In this document: in pieces, positions 1 through 10,000 of the stretch
Layout of the letters: every line of letters begins with the position of its first letter
Numbering within the stretch: the stretch's first letter is position 1
Position numbers and translations under genes: made by a program
DNA from: JAJPKK01 sp963824905
Lineage (GTDB): Bacteria > Pseudomonadota > Alphaproteobacteria > Rhizobiales > Xanthobacteraceae
Reading direction: 5' to 3'
DNA: 64,000 nt
Assembly: GCA_963824905.1 (NCBI GenBank)
Contig: CAWGRH010000014.1
Span: 544,815-608,814, forward strand
Notes under the pieces: model-generated
What the model saw: the letters and a program-made list of their open reading frames with translations, nothing else
Databases searched by the model: none
Told to the model about the DNA's origin: nothing

Positions 1-454
1 CAAGCGTCACACCGGCCTGATCGATGTGGATCGCCGCGCGAGCTACGACGTCGGCGAGTTCTGGGAGCCGATCAAGGCGCGGCGCGACGAGAGTTTGATC
101 CTCGACCCCGACGAGTTCTACATCCTCGCCTCGCGCGAGGCGGTGCAGGTGCCGCCGGACTGCGCCGCCGAGATGGTGCCGTTCGATCCGCTGGTCGGCG
201 AGTTCCGCGTGCACTATGCCGGCTTCTTCGATCCCGGCTTCGGCTATGCCGGCGCGGGCGGCCGCGGCTCCCGCGCCGTCCTCGAAGTGCGCTCGCGCGA
301 GGTGCCGTTCATCCTCGAGCACGGCCAGATCGTCGGCCGCCTCGTCTACGAGAAGATGCTCGCGCGCCCCGACACGCTCTACGGCGAAGGCATCGGCTCC
401 AACTACCAGGCGCAGAGCTTGAAGTTGTCGAAGCATTTCCGCGTGCCGACGTAG
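1..454 (+). CDS. dcd: dCTP deaminase, C-terminal part (5' end outside window)
   Basis: The reading frame is open from base 2 to a TAG at 452-454, so the gene starts upstream of the window. dCTP deaminase converts dCTP to dUTP in the cytosol for dTMP synthesis. The visible 150 residues contain the family's C-terminal signature: HYAGFFDPGFGY followed by a charged beta-strand stretch (VLEVRSREVPF) and GQIVGRLVYEKM, then the tail with GSNYQAQ that closes over the nucleotide. Alphaproteobacteria commonly carry a long, duplicated-domain form of Dcd, and the amount visible would fit its second half. The family call is firm; total length cannot be judged. Confidence 0.88.
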   Translation, partial: KRHTGLIDVDRRASYDVGEFWEPIKARRDESLILDPDEFYILASREAVQVPPDCAAEMVPFDPLVGEFRVHYAGFFDPGFGYAGAGGRGSRAVLEVRSREVPFILEHGQIVGRLVYEKMLARPDTLYGEGIGSNYQAQSLKLSKHFRVPT

Positions 455-478
455 GGTGCGACCCGGTCTCCTCGCGGA

Positions 479-590
479 CCTCATCCAGAGGAACCGTGCG
501 CAGCACGGCGTCTCGAAGGATTGCCCCATATGCTGCGGCTCGTGGCCGTCCTGCGAGACGCCCGCTTCGCGGGCTCCTCAGGACGAGGTC
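479..590. repeat. palindromic intergenic repeat, family C copy 1
   Basis: The segment begins ACCTCATCCAGAGGA and ends CTCCTCAGGACGAGGTC, so its ends are imperfect inverted copies. Inside are the words GCGTCTCGAAGGA and GAGACGCCCGCTTCGCGG. The same arrangement occurs at 41400-41511. Both copies are intergenic. It separates dcd from the next gene, whose long upstream open frame is only repeat read through. Confidence 0.75.
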
Positions 591-706
591 CGAGCAGAAG
601 GCGCGCCCCGCATTGTGCGCGCCGGATCGCTGCTCTATCCTCCCGGCTTCCGAATGCCGCGTCGCGGCGTTTCCCGCCTCCTCACGTTTCCGACATCGGT
701 GGACCA

Positions 707-1444
707 ATGGCTGACGTTTCACGCGACATCGTTTCCGAGCTTGCGCCGACCGGCACGCTGCGCACCGCGATCAACTTCGGCAACAGCGTGCTGGCGCAGC
801 ATCATCCGTCAGGCGGGGAGCCGCAGGGCGTGTCCTCGGCGCTGGCGCGCGAGCTCGCAAAACGGCTCGGCGTGCCGATCTCCTACGTCCCGTTCGATGC
901 CGCCGGCAAAGTCACCGACGCGGGCAAGGCGGGGCTGTGGGACATCTGCTTTCTCGCCGTCGATCCCGTGCGCGCCGCCGGCATCGCCTTCACCGCGCCC
1001 TACGTCGTGATCGAGGGCGCGTACATCGTGCCGAAGGAATCCAAGCTGCAGACGATCGAGGATGTCGATCGTACCGGCATCCGCGTCGCGGTCGCGCAGG
1101 GCAGCGCCTACGACCTCTTCCTCACCCGCGCGCTGACCAAGGCGACGCTGGTGAGGAAGCCGAGCGGTCCGGAATCCCTCGACATGTTCGTCGACGACAA
1201 GCTCGAGGCGGCCGCCGGCGTGCGCCAGCCGCTCGCCGCCTTCGTCGCCTCGCGCAACGACGTGCGGATGATCCCCGGCCGCTTCATGGCGATCGAGCAG
1301 GCGATGGGCACCATCAAGGGCCGCGACAAGGCGGTGCCGTTCCTGCGCGCCTTCATCGAGGAGATGAAGGCCTCGGGCTTCGTCGCCCGCGAGCTCAAGG
1401 CGAGCGGGCAGGGCGAAGCGGCGGTCGCCCCGCCCGCGGCTTGA
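707..1444 (+). CDS. amino-acid ABC transporter-type solute-binding protein
   Basis: A 245-residue protein of the extracellular solute-binding family 3 fold. It shows the usual order: an early strand TGTLRTAINFGN, a central VDRTGIRVAVAQGSAYDLFL and a C-terminal helix rich in acidic residues. The start is put at ATG 707 because everything upstream in the frame is palindromic repeat. The Shine-Dalgarno there is weak. No convincing signal peptide is seen at this start, which is odd for a binding protein; it may be cytoplasmic or the start may be wrong. No permease or ATPase gene is adjacent. The MetE-like gene begins 24 bases downstream and may be co-transcribed. Confidence 0.7.
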   Translation: MADVSRDIVSELAPTGTLRTAINFGNSVLAQHHPSGGEPQGVSSALARELAKRLGVPISYVPFDAAGKVTDAGKAGLWDICFLAVDPVRAAGIAFTAPYVVIEGAYIVPKESKLQTIEDVDRTGIRVAVAQGSAYDLFLTRALTKATLVRKPSGPESLDMFVDDKLEAAAGVRQPLAAFVASRNDVRMIPGRFMAIEQAMGTIKGRDKAVPFLRAFIEEMKASGFVARELKASGQGEAAVAPPAA

Positions 1445-1467
1445 GCCGCGCGGCACGGGAGCGCGCG

Positions 1468-2631
1468 ATGGATCTTGCCTCCGAACGCAAGCGCCGCATC
1501 GTCACCACCCATGTCGGCAGCCTTCCCCGGCCCGATGCGCTGTCGGCGAAGCTTCTCGCGCGCATGACGGGGCAGCCTTACGACGCGGCGGCGTTGGCGA
1601 GCGAGCTAACCCGCGACGTCGGTGCGATCGTCGCCAAGCAGGCGGAGCTCGGCATCGACGTCATGAGCGACGGCGAGTTCTCCAAGACGAGCTTCCAGTA
1701 TTACGTCACCGACCGGCTCTCCGGCCTCGAGCCGATCACGCCCAAGCCGGGTGTGCGTGCGACCCGCGAGAACCGCGCCTACCCCGTTTTCTACAAGGGC
1801 GGCGCCCATTCCGGCACCCAGGCGACGCGCTTCGCCTGCACCGGGCCGATCCGCTATGTCGGCCACGCGCAGCTTGCGGCGGATATCGCGAACTTCAAGG
1901 CGGCGCTCGCCGGCGCGCCGCATGTCGGTGCCTTCATGCCGTCGGTGTCGCCGTCGAGCTGCGTCGGCCTGATGGAGAACCGCCACTACAAAAACGACGA
2001 GGAGCACGTCCACGCCGTCGCCGAAGCGCTGCGCGAGGAATACCTCGCGATCGTCGAGGCCGGCTTCCTGCTGCAGATCGACGATCCGCGGCTCGCCATG
2101 CATTACATGCTCTCGCCCGGCGAGGGCGTCGATGACGCCCGCGCCTGGGCGCGGCGGCGCATCGAGGCGCTCAATCACGCGCTGCGCGGCATACCGCCCG
2201 AGCGGGTGCGCCATCACACCTGCTACGGCATCAACATGGGGCCGCGGACCAGCGACTTCGAGCTCAAGCACCTCGCTGATCTCATCGTGACGATCCGCGC
2301 GAACTACTATTCCTTCGAGATGGCGAACCCGCGCCACGAGCACGAATGGCGGGTGTGGGAGACGGTGAAGCTTCCCGACGACAAGGTGCTTGTGCCGGGC
2401 TGCATCACCCAGGCCTCGGTCGTCGTCGAGCATCCCGAGCTCGTCGCAGAGCGTATCGTCCGCCTCGCCGGCGTGGTCGGCCGCGAGCGGGTGATGGCGA
2501 GCACCGACTGCGGCTTCGCCTCGACGCTGTCCGCGACCGAGCCGCCCGAGATCGTGCCGGAGGTCGTGTGGGCGAAGCTCGCGAGCCTCGTTGAAGGCGC
2601 GCGGCTCGCGAGCGCGACGCTGTGGCGGTGA
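1468..2631 (+). CDS. cobalamin-independent methionine synthase II-like protein
   Basis: A 387-residue protein matching the C-terminal catalytic barrel of MetE. It opens with VTTHVGSLPRP and carries the zinc-ligand pattern of the family: HTCYG (His and Cys), a Glu in YYSFEM and a late Cys in STDCGF. Full-length MetE is about twice as long because of an N-terminal domain absent here, so this belongs to the short family whose members may act on other methyl donors or in catabolism rather than in methionine synthesis. Start ATG 1468 has GGGAG seven bases upstream. It follows a solute-binding protein gene by 24 bases, suggesting an operon. The family is clear; the substrate is not. Confidence 0.82.
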   Translation: MDLASERKRRIVTTHVGSLPRPDALSAKLLARMTGQPYDAAALASELTRDVGAIVAKQAELGIDVMSDGEFSKTSFQYYVTDRLSGLEPITPKPGVRATRENRAYPVFYKGGAHSGTQATRFACTGPIRYVGHAQLAADIANFKAALAGAPHVGAFMPSVSPSSCVGLMENRHYKNDEEHVHAVAEALREEYLAIVEAGFLLQIDDPRLAMHYMLSPGEGVDDARAWARRRIEALNHALRGIPPERVRHHTCYGINMGPRTSDFELKHLADLIVTIRANYYSFEMANPRHEHEWRVWETVKLPDDKVLVPGCITQASVVVEHPELVAERIVRLAGVVGRERVMASTDCGFASTLSATEPPEIVPEVVWAKLASLVEGARLASATLWR

Positions 2632-2659
2632 GACCGTAACGGGTGCGGCCCTCTCTGCC

Positions 2660-2748
2660 GTCATCGCCGGGCTTGGCCCGGCGACCCCGCTTAACAAGGC
2701 ACGGCCGTGCTACATGATCGGGGTGGCCGGGACCAGCCCGGCCATGAC
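2660..2748. repeat. palindromic intergenic repeat, family A copy 1
   Basis: An imperfect palindrome running from GTCATCGCCGGGCTTG to CAGCCCGGCCATGAC with a central GCACGGCCGTGC. Closely similar copies lie at 20761, 28211, 37899 and 47138. All are intergenic. The outer arms could form a long stem-loop in RNA. Confidence 0.85.
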
Positions 2749-2818
2749 GACTTCGTTCAGGCGGCATATGCTTTGACGTCCGATAAAGGCGGGTGAAGCC
2801 GCTCGGGAGGGATCGCCG

Positions 2819-3787
2819 ATGTCGTTCGCCGCCACGCGTTTCCTTCTCGCGCTAGCCGCGGTCGTGCTCTCCGGCAGCCTCGCTCTTGCCGATGACTACC
2901 CCTCGCGCACGATCCGCCTCGTCGTCGGCTTCGCCGCCGGGGGCTCGACCGACATTCCCGCCCGCTATGTCGCCGACAAGCTCGGCGCTCTGCTCGGCCA
3001 GCGCGTCATCGTCGAGAACAAGCCCGCGGCCGCGGGCATGCTGGCGACCCGCGACGTGCTCGCCCAGCCGAAGGACGGCTACAATCTCCTGCTGTGCACC
3101 CACTTCGAGTCCATCAATCGTGCGGTCTATCGCAACGCCCAGTTCGAGCTCTCCGACCTCGCGCCGATCTCGCTCATCTCGAAATACTATTACGGCCTCG
3201 CGCTCGCGAATGCGGTGCCGGCGACCGACCTCAGGGGCTTCATCGCCTATGCCAAGGCGCATCCCGGCGCGATCAGCTACGGCACCATCGGCTCCGGCTC
3301 GGCGCAGGAGATCTTCGCGCGCCAGCTCGAACGGCTCGCCGGCATCGCCATGAACCGCGTACCCTATCGCGGCGGTGCGCAGGCGATGCAGGACCTGCTG
3401 CCCGGGCGCCTGCAGTTCTTCGTCTCGCCGATGCTCTCGATCATCCCGCAGGCCAATGACGGCAAGCTCAAGATTCTCGGCGTGTCGAGTACCGAACGTC
3501 TCGAGGCCGCGCCCAACGTGCCGACATTGCGCGAGCAAGGCATCGATTTCGTCCGCTTCGGCTGGCTCGGCATCTGCGCCGCCGCCGGCACGCCGCAACC
3601 GATCATCGATCGTTTGCACAGGCACGTCGCGACAATCGTCGCCTCGCCGGACTACCGCGAGGTGACCGAGCGCGCCGGCTCGATCCCCGCCGCATCGAGC
3701 CCCGAGGAATTGCGAAAGATCATCCTGCAGACCCGCACCGACGTCGAAGCGACGATCCAGGAATTCGGGCTGCAGCAGGAGCAGTGA
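2819..3787 (+). CDS. Bug/TctC-family tripartite tricarboxylate transporter binding protein
   Basis: A 322-residue secreted binding protein. Residues 1-24 form a signal peptide (MSFAATRFLLALAAVVLSGS, cut after LALA before DDYPS). The mature protein has the Bug signature: YPSRTIRLVVGFAAGGSTD, then VENKPAAAG and the DLLPGRLQFF region. These proteins bind small carboxylates in the periplasm and normally serve TctAB permeases. No permease genes are adjacent, which is common because this family is greatly expanded as orphans in alpha- and betaproteobacteria. ATG 2819 follows GGGAGGGA closely. The ligand cannot be deduced. Confidence 0.88.
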   Translation: MSFAATRFLLALAAVVLSGSLALADDYPSRTIRLVVGFAAGGSTDIPARYVADKLGALLGQRVIVENKPAAAGMLATRDVLAQPKDGYNLLLCTHFESINRAVYRNAQFELSDLAPISLISKYYYGLALANAVPATDLRGFIAYAKAHPGAISYGTIGSGSAQEIFARQLERLAGIAMNRVPYRGGAQAMQDLLPGRLQFFVSPMLSIIPQANDGKLKILGVSSTERLEAAPNVPTLREQGIDFVRFGWLGICAAAGTPQPIIDRLHRHVATIVASPDYREVTERAGSIPAASSPEELRKIILQTRTDVEATIQEFGLQQEQ

Positions 3788-3885
3788 CGCGGAAAACACG
3801 CCCCCGCGCCCCCCGCCGTACCGATTGAGAAATCCGCTACCGTGTGCTTCAATCCGCGCGCTTCACCGGCGCCGACCGGCAGCAA

Positions 3886-3960
3886 GCGGGCGTAGTTCAG
3901 TGGTAGAACGACAGCTTCCCAAGCTGTATGTCGTGAGTTCGATTCTCATCGCCCGCTCCA
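3886..3960 (+). tRNA. tRNA-Gly (anticodon CCC)
   Basis: The acceptor stem GCGGGCG pairs with CGCCCGC. The D arm contains AGTGGTAGA, the anticodon arm ACAGC-TTCCCAA-GCTGT gives anticodon CCC, and the T arm contains GTGAG-TTCGATT-CTCAT. The discriminator base is T and CCA is encoded at 3958-3960. All four stems pair fully. This isoacceptor reads GGG codons. Confidence 0.95.
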
Positions 3961-4011
3961 ATCGTCAGCGTCGTCCATTCGGACACGACGAACTCGGGGG
4001 AAACCACACAC

Positions 4012-5031
4012 ATGAGAAAAGTCTTCGTTGCAGCTCTCATGCTGCCGTTCGCTCAGGCTGCCTCGGCGCAGGTCACCGGCGATGCGGCGGCGGGAAAGGC
4101 TTACTGGGAACGCGTGGCGCCGCGGCAGACCGATTGCCGCGACTGTCACGGCCTCAACGGGGAGGGCGGCTTCGGGCCCGATCTCGCCGGCCGCGGCCTC
4201 AACGCCGCGCAGGTCGAGCTCGCGGCGCGCAAGCCGTGGGGCATCATGCCGGCTTTCGTCGAAAGCCAGCTCAGCGCCAAGGATGCGGCCGATGTCGCGG
4301 CCTATTTTGCCTCGCTGCCGAAGCCGGCGGAGCCAGGTAAGTGGCGGGTCGAGGTGCCGGCAAACGCTCCGCCCGGCCAGGTCGTCCTGGTCACCATGGG
4401 CTGCGCCCAGTGCCATGGCGCGACCTTCAACGGCCCGCGCGGCAATTCGCTCGGTGCCTACAACATGGATTTCGACGGCTTTGCCGACATGGTCTACAAC
4501 CACACCGAGGCGATGCCGAAATATCGGCAGACGATCGGCAACAACGCCACCAACATGGATATGGGCAACTACGCGCGCACGCGCCTCCCGCCCGAGCAAC
4601 TGCGGCTCGTCTACAACTGGGCGCGCGACGAGATCGGCGTGCGTGCGCCGCTCGCCGGAGCGATCGCCAAGGGCGAGGCGGGCGCGAACGGCGTGACTTA
4701 TCCAGTCACCGTGACCAACAACGGCATCCCGGCGCGCGGCGTCACCGCCGAGGACGTCAGGGTGAGCCTCACGATCCCGGCCGACACGACGGTGGTCGCC
4801 GCCACCGGCACCGGCTATGAGGGCGTGCACACCGACGACAAGACGAAGGCGACCGTCGCGACGTGGAAGATCCCGCGCAGCGGACCCAAGCAGCAGGAGA
4901 AGCTCTCCATCACGCTCTCCAAGCCGGTCACGGCCGCGGCAAACTTCAAGGGCGATATCCGCTGGGCGAAGCCGGCGCCGAAGACCGGCCCGAGCAACGA
5001 CGTGGTCGTCATCGCGCCGCCGCAGCCCTGA
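4012..5031 (+). CDS. two-haem periplasmic cytochrome c with C-terminal beta-rich domain
   Basis: A 339-residue exported protein. The signal peptide covers about residues 1-20 (ends AASAQ). Two c-type haem sites are visible: CRDCH near residue 43 and CAQCH near residue 133, each in a cytochrome c fold. Candidate distal Met ligands are MPAF in the first domain and the Met-rich 150-190 region in the second. From about residue 220 the sequence turns into a beta-rich Thr/Val segment (VTYPVTVTNNG...) resembling DUF11-type extracellular domains, an unusual fusion. It would act in periplasmic electron transfer, partner unknown. tRNA-Gly lies just upstream and a strong terminator just downstream, so it is probably monocistronic. 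Confidence 0.82.
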   Translation: MRKVFVAALMLPFAQAASAQVTGDAAAGKAYWERVAPRQTDCRDCHGLNGEGGFGPDLAGRGLNAAQVELAARKPWGIMPAFVESQLSAKDAADVAAYFASLPKPAEPGKWRVEVPANAPPGQVVLVTMGCAQCHGATFNGPRGNSLGAYNMDFDGFADMVYNHTEAMPKYRQTIGNNATNMDMGNYARTRLPPEQLRLVYNWARDEIGVRAPLAGAIAKGEAGANGVTYPVTVTNNGIPARGVTAEDVRVSLTIPADTTVVAATGTGYEGVHTDDKTKATVATWKIPRSGPKQQEKLSITLSKPVTAAANFKGDIRWAKPAPKTGPSNDVVVIAPPQP

Positions 5032-5056
5032 GGCGACCGCGAGGCAAAAAGTAATA

Positions 5057-5085
5057 AGGTCCGGGCTCTTGCCCGGACCTTTCTT
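5057..5085 (+). terminator. rho-independent terminator of the two-haem cytochrome gene
   Basis: A perfect 10-bp stem, AGGTCCGGGC / GCCCGGACCT with loop TCTT, is followed directly by TTCTTTTT. It sits 26 bases after the stop codon. Confidence 0.92.
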
Positions 5086-5274
5086 TTTGAGTCTTTTTGA
5101 GCCCATCGCCGCTGCCGATTATTCAGGCACCGGTATTGGTGCGAGCGATTTGTTCGCATCCGGCGATTTTTGCCCAGAAATGGCCGTTTTCGAAAGGCTG
5201 ACAGCTTGGCCTGCGATCGTGTTCCGGTCGCGTCGGGTTTTCTCAATTCTCCGACTCCCAGAAAGGAACTGCTT

Positions 5275-5565
5275 ATGAAGATGTTGGGCGCCCTTCTGCT
5301 CGGCTGCTGTCTCCTCTCCGGCGGCACCGCGCGCGCCGAGAAGATCGATTTCTCGACCACCACCTGCGCGCAGTTCCTGGAGTCGCACAAGGACGCCATG
5401 GGCGTCGTGCTGGCTTGGCTCGACGGCTATTACCGCGACGAGGACGATCCGCCGATCTTCGACACCGATCGCTTCCAGGAGAACGCCAAGAAGCTCGGCG
5501 CCTATTGCGCCGTGCATCCGACGACCGGGCTGATCACCGCGACCGACGAGCTGTTCGGGAAGTAA
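5275..5565 (+). CDS. HdeA/HdeB-family periplasmic acid-stress protein
   Basis: A 96-residue secreted protein. Residues 1-21 are a signal peptide ending ARAEK. The mature part has two cysteines, one in TTCAQF and one in GAYCAVHP, placed as in HdeA where they form the single disulphide, and the central acidic WLDGYYRDEDD helix. HdeA-type proteins are dimers that dissociate at low pH and keep periplasmic proteins from aggregating. ATG 5275 is chosen because GAAAGGA lies nine bases upstream and the signal peptide begins there; the longer frame from 5170 has no such features. Confidence 0.82.
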   Translation: MKMLGALLLGCCLLSGGTARAEKIDFSTTTCAQFLESHKDAMGVVLAWLDGYYRDEDDPPIFDTDRFQENAKKLGAYCAVHPTTGLITATDELFGK

Positions 5566-5626
5566 CGCGCGGAGCGCGCAAGGGTGGCGCCGCTAGCGCC
5601 GGCCGATCTCGCGCTAACCAAGGACT

Positions 5627-5738
5627 GTCATGGCCCGGCTCGACCGGGCAATCCAGTACCCCCGCCCATCATGGACGGGGACTGAGCCCCAATCGAAGTC
5701 CGGTGGTTCTGGATCGCCCGGTCAAGCCGGGCGATGAC
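5627..5738. repeat. palindromic intergenic repeat, family B copy 1
   Basis: Starts GTCATGGCCCGGCTCGACC and ends GGTCAAGCCGGGCGATGAC, forming long inverted arms around a less conserved middle (AGTCCGGTGGTT near the right arm). A second copy at 23139-23253 has the same word order. It lies between convergent genes, so its stem-loop might also help end transcription. Confidence 0.8.
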
Positions 5739-5781
5739 GACATCGTAGCGTGCTTTCGAATCGAAGGAACGGTGAGGCGCA

Positions 5782-7065
5782 TCACCCCTTCGGCGCCTCG
5801 ACTTGCTGCGGGTTCACCGCACGGCCTTCGCTGATGTCGACCGGCGGGTTGAGAATCACCTTGTCGCCGTCCGCGACCCCGGCGCTGACCTCGAGTGTGG
5901 TGCCGCGGTCGCGCACCACAGTGAGCTTGCGCAGGTGTACGACGCCGTCTTCAACGACGGCGACGCCGAGACCGCTGCGGTTGAAGATGACGGCCTCGGC
6001 CGGAACGATCAGCGACATTGTCTTGCGCGGAATCTGCAACACGACCTCGCAATAGGTGCCGGGGGTCAGCATCCCCTCCTTGTTCGGCACGTCGATCTCG
6101 GTCTGCAGGGTGCGGGTGCCGGGTTGGAGCGCGCTCGCCACCCGCGAAACGGTGCCGCGAAACTCGACGCCCGGCAACTCGGGAACGCGCACGATGGCGC
6201 CGACGCCCTTCTGCAAACCGAACGCCTGATCCTGCGGCACATAGAGCTGGATGCGGATCACGTCGCTGTGCATCACGGTGAACATCGGCATGCCGCCGGC
6301 GGCGTCGGCTTGCACCAGGCTGCCATTGTCGATGTTGCGCTGGGTGACGACGCCGTCGAACGGCGCCACCACGCGCTGATAGGCCTTGTGCTGGAGGAGC
6401 ACCTCGAGTTGAGCCTGCTGGGCGCGGATGTTCGCCTCGGCGACCGCGACAGCCGCCTCCTGCGCCTGCAGGTTCAGCCGCTCGGTGTCGCCCTGCTGCT
6501 TGGTGACCCATCCCTTGTCGAGCAGCTTGCTGTCGCGGCCCCAGGTGACGTTCGCGATCTCGCGATTGGCCTGGGCCTGATTGAGCGCGGCACGGTTCTG
6601 CGCGAGCGTGGCCTGCGCTTGCGCGATCTGGTGATCCAGCTCCTGCGCCGAGATCTCGGCGAGGACCTGTCCGGCCGTGACGTGATCGCCGATGTCGACA
6701 TAGCGCTTCGCCACATAGCCGGTGATGCGGGCCATGATGTTCGCCGCCTCGAACGCCTCGGTCGAGCCCGGCAGCCGCGCCGCCATCGTGCCGTCATTGG
6801 CGCGCACCGGCGCGACGCGGACGGCGGGGACGATGTTGCGGCGCTGCTCGGACGTCGTGTTGACCTCGGCCTCGGCGGCAGCGTGGCGCCACATGCCGAG
6901 CGCTACGCCGCCACCGATGAGCAGCGCGGCGACGAGGAACATGCGGAACGTCTTGCGCTTCGCGCCGGGCGCGATCCTGAGCGGCAGCGCGGTGTCGCGA
7001 TCGACCGGAACGGCGTCGCGGTCGTCCGCGTCGGGCATCTCCGGCATCGGCTTGAGCACGTTCAT
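5782..7065 (-). CDS. RND efflux periplasmic adaptor (membrane fusion protein)
   Basis: A 427-residue adaptor of the HlyD/AcrA type linking an inner-membrane RND pump to an outer-membrane channel. A cytoplasmic N-tail (about 1-38) is followed by one membrane anchor (MFLVAALLIGGGVALGMW). The lipoyl half-motifs (ARITGYVAKRYVDIGDHVTAGQVLAEI and APFDGVVTQRNIDNGS) flank an Ala/Gln-rich coiled-coil hairpin, and beta-barrel and membrane-proximal domains complete it. Its ATG overlaps nothing upstream, but the pump gene's ATGA is shared, showing tight coupling. No outer-membrane factor or regulator gene is next to it. Exported compounds cannot be inferred. Confidence 0.92.
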   Translation of the reverse strand: MNVLKPMPEMPDADDRDAVPVDRDTALPLRIAPGAKRKTFRMFLVAALLIGGGVALGMWRHAAAEAEVNTTSEQRRNIVPAVRVAPVRANDGTMAARLPGSTEAFEAANIMARITGYVAKRYVDIGDHVTAGQVLAEISAQELDHQIAQAQATLAQNRAALNQAQANREIANVTWGRDSKLLDKGWVTKQQGDTERLNLQAQEAAVAVAEANIRAQQAQLEVLLQHKAYQRVVAPFDGVVTQRNIDNGSLVQADAAGGMPMFTVMHSDVIRIQLYVPQDQAFGLQKGVGAIVRVPELPGVEFRGTVSRVASALQPGTRTLQTEIDVPNKEGMLTPGTYCEVVLQIPRKTMSLIVPAEAVIFNRSGLGVAVVEDGVVHLRKLTVVRDRGTTLEVSAGVADGDKVILNPPVDISEGRAVNPQQVEAPKG

Positions 7066-10000
7066 ATGGCTTCCTCGGGAAAGACGCCGTGGGATTCGTT
7101 GCCGTCGTTGCCCTTGCGCAGCACTGCAAACAGATAGGGCACGATCAGTAGGGTGGTCGGGGTCGCAAACAACAGGCCGCCGATCACGGCGCGCGCGAGT
7201 GCCGCGTTCTGCTCCTCGCCGGCGCCGCCGATCGCCATCGGCAGCATGCCGACGATCATCGCCGCCGCGGTCATCAGCACCGGCCGGATGCGGGTGCGGC
7301 CGGCGAGCAGCGCGGCATCGACCGCCTTCATCCCGGCGAGCTGCTGCTCGCGGGCGAAGGTGACGAGCAGGATCGAGTTCGCGGAGGCGACGCCGATCGC
7401 CATGATCGCACCCATCAGCGAGGGCACGTTGAGCGTGGTGCCGGTGATGAACAGCATGGTGATGATGCCGCAGAACGTCGCCGGCAGTGCGAGGATCACC
7501 ACAAACGGGTCCATGAAGTTCTGATAGTTCACCACCATCAGGAGATAGACGAACACCGACGCGAACAGGAGGCCGAGGCCCATGTCCTGAAACGCGCTGT
7601 TCATGCTCTCGATCTGGCCGAGCACCTCGATCCGGTTGCCGGGCTTGAGCTTCTTGCCGAGCTCGGCGACGACCTTGTCGATCTTCGCGGACACCGTGCC
7701 GAGATCGGTATTCTCGACATTGGCATAGATTTCGTACACCGGCTGCACGTTGGCGTGGTTGGCGTTGGTCGGGACCGAATCGCGCTTGAGCGCTGCGACG
7801 TTCTCGAGAAGCTGCGGCACCGGGTTGCCGTTCGTGGCGGTGACCGAGCCGACCGGGGTGTTCCGCAGGTCGTCGATCGAGGTTATGCGGTGCTCCGGCG
7901 TCTGCACCGCGAGAAAGTACGGCGTGCCGGACGAGGGATCGGTCCAGAAGTTCGGCGACACCTGTACCGAGGACGACAGGCTCACATTGAGGTTGGTCGC
8001 GATGCTGTTCGCGGTCAGGCCGAACTGGGCGGCGCGGGCGCGGTCGATCTCCGCATAGAATTCCGGTGCGTCGACCTCCTGCTGGACGTGAGCGTCGGCG
8101 ATGCCGGGAATCGCGGCAAGCCGATCCTTGAGCTCGCGGGCGACCGCGAGGTTGTTGGCGCGGTCATAGCCGACGGTGCGCACGTCGATCTGGGCGGGAA
8201 TGCCGAAATTGAGAATCTGCGTCACCATGTCGGCGGCCTGGAAGTAGAAGGTCACCTCGGGGAAGGCGGCCGGCAACGCCTCGCGCAGCTTGTGCACGTA
8301 GGTCGAGGTCGGTGGATGGCCTTCCTTGAGGGTGACCAGGATCACGCCGTCGTTCACGCCGATCGTGGTGCCGTCCGAGAATGCGAGATTGTAGTTGCGT
8401 GCCGGCAATCCGATGTTGTCGAGGATCTGCTCGCGCTCGTTCTCGGGGATCACCTCGCGGATCTTGTCCTCGATCTCCTGGAAGATCAGCTCGGTCCGTT
8501 CGATGCGAGTGCCGGGCGGCGCGCGCACGTGCAGCTGGATCTGGCCGCCGTCGATCATCGGGAAGAAGTCGCGGCCGACGTAGAAATACAGCGTGCCGCC
8601 GAGGGTCAGCATCACGGCGGCCACCGCCGGCGCAATGAGCCGGCGGGTGAGCAGCACGGTGAGGACGTCGGAGTAGCCGTGGCGCAGGGCCTCGAAGCCG
8701 CGCTCGAAGCGGGCATGAAGGCGCCCGAAAAACCCGAGCGTCCGGTTGGGATCGTGGTTCTCGCCCTTGAGCAAGAGGCCGATGGTGATCGGGGTCAATG
8801 TCCGCGACAGCGCATAGGAGGCGAGCATCGCGAACACGACTGCAAGGCCGAGCGGCGTGAACAGGTACTTCGCCGGCCCGTGCAGGAACAGCACCGAGAC
8901 GAACACGCAGCTGATCGCGAGCGTCGAGACGAGGGTCGGCACCGCGATCTCTGCCGCGCCGTGCAGCGTCGCATAAGGCAGCGGCTTGTGCTCCTCGGTG
9001 AGCAGCCGGTGCGTGTTCTCGATCGTCACCGTGGAATCGTCGACCAGGATGCCGACGGCGAGCGCGAGGCCGCCGAGCGTCATGGTGTTGATGGTGTGGC
9101 CGAGGAAGTAGAGCACCACCAGCGATGCCAGGATCGAGAGCGGGATCGAGATGATGACGACGAGTGTCGAGCGCCACGAGCCGAGGAACAGGATGATCAT
9201 GAGCGCGGTCAACGCCGCGGCGATGGCGCCTTCGCGCAGCACGCCGTTGATCGATTCGCTCACGAATACCGACTGGTCGAACAGCTCGGTGATCTTCAAG
9301 CCCGGCGGCGCCGCGGCGCGCGCGACCGTCAGGGCCTCCTTGACGGCGTTGACGACGGCGAGCGTCGAGGCGTTGCCGTTCTTGATGATGCTGAGCAACA
9401 CCGAGCGGCGGCCCTCGGCGCGCACCACGTTCCCCTGCACGAGGTTGCCGTCGCGCACGTAGCCGACGTCCTTGAGGAACACGGTGGCGCCGTTCGCGAA
9501 TTTCACCGGGATGTTGTTGAGGTCGTCGAGCGCGACCGGCGTCGCGTTGGTCCGTACCGAGTACTGGGTGTCGCCGATCTTCGCGGTGCCGGAGGGCAGC
9601 GTCAGGTTCTGGGTGTTGACCGCGCTCACGATGTCGAGCGGGGTGAGCCCCTTCGCCTGGAGCTTCGCCGGATCGAGATCGACCATGATCTGGCGGTAAC
9701 GTCCGCCCGCCGGCGTCGGCAGTGTCACGCCATGGATCGGCGCGAGGCGCTGGCGCAGGCGGTAGATGCCGTAGTCATAGAGTTGCTGTTCGTTGAGGTT
9801 GTCGGAGCTCAAGCCGATCTGCAGCACCGGCACGCTCGAGGCGCTGTACTTGACGACGATCGGCGCCTGGATGCCGGCCGGCATGATGCCGCGCACCGAG
9901 TTGGTGCCGGCGACGATCTGCGCGATCGCGAGGTCGAGGTTGACGTCGGGCTGGAAGAATATCTTCTGGATCGAGATGCCGTTGAGCGTCTGGGATTCGA

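Noticed and set aside
1445..1467. cobalamin or SAM riboswitch before the MetE-like gene
   Set aside because: Only 23 bases separate it from the previous gene, too few for a riboswitch.
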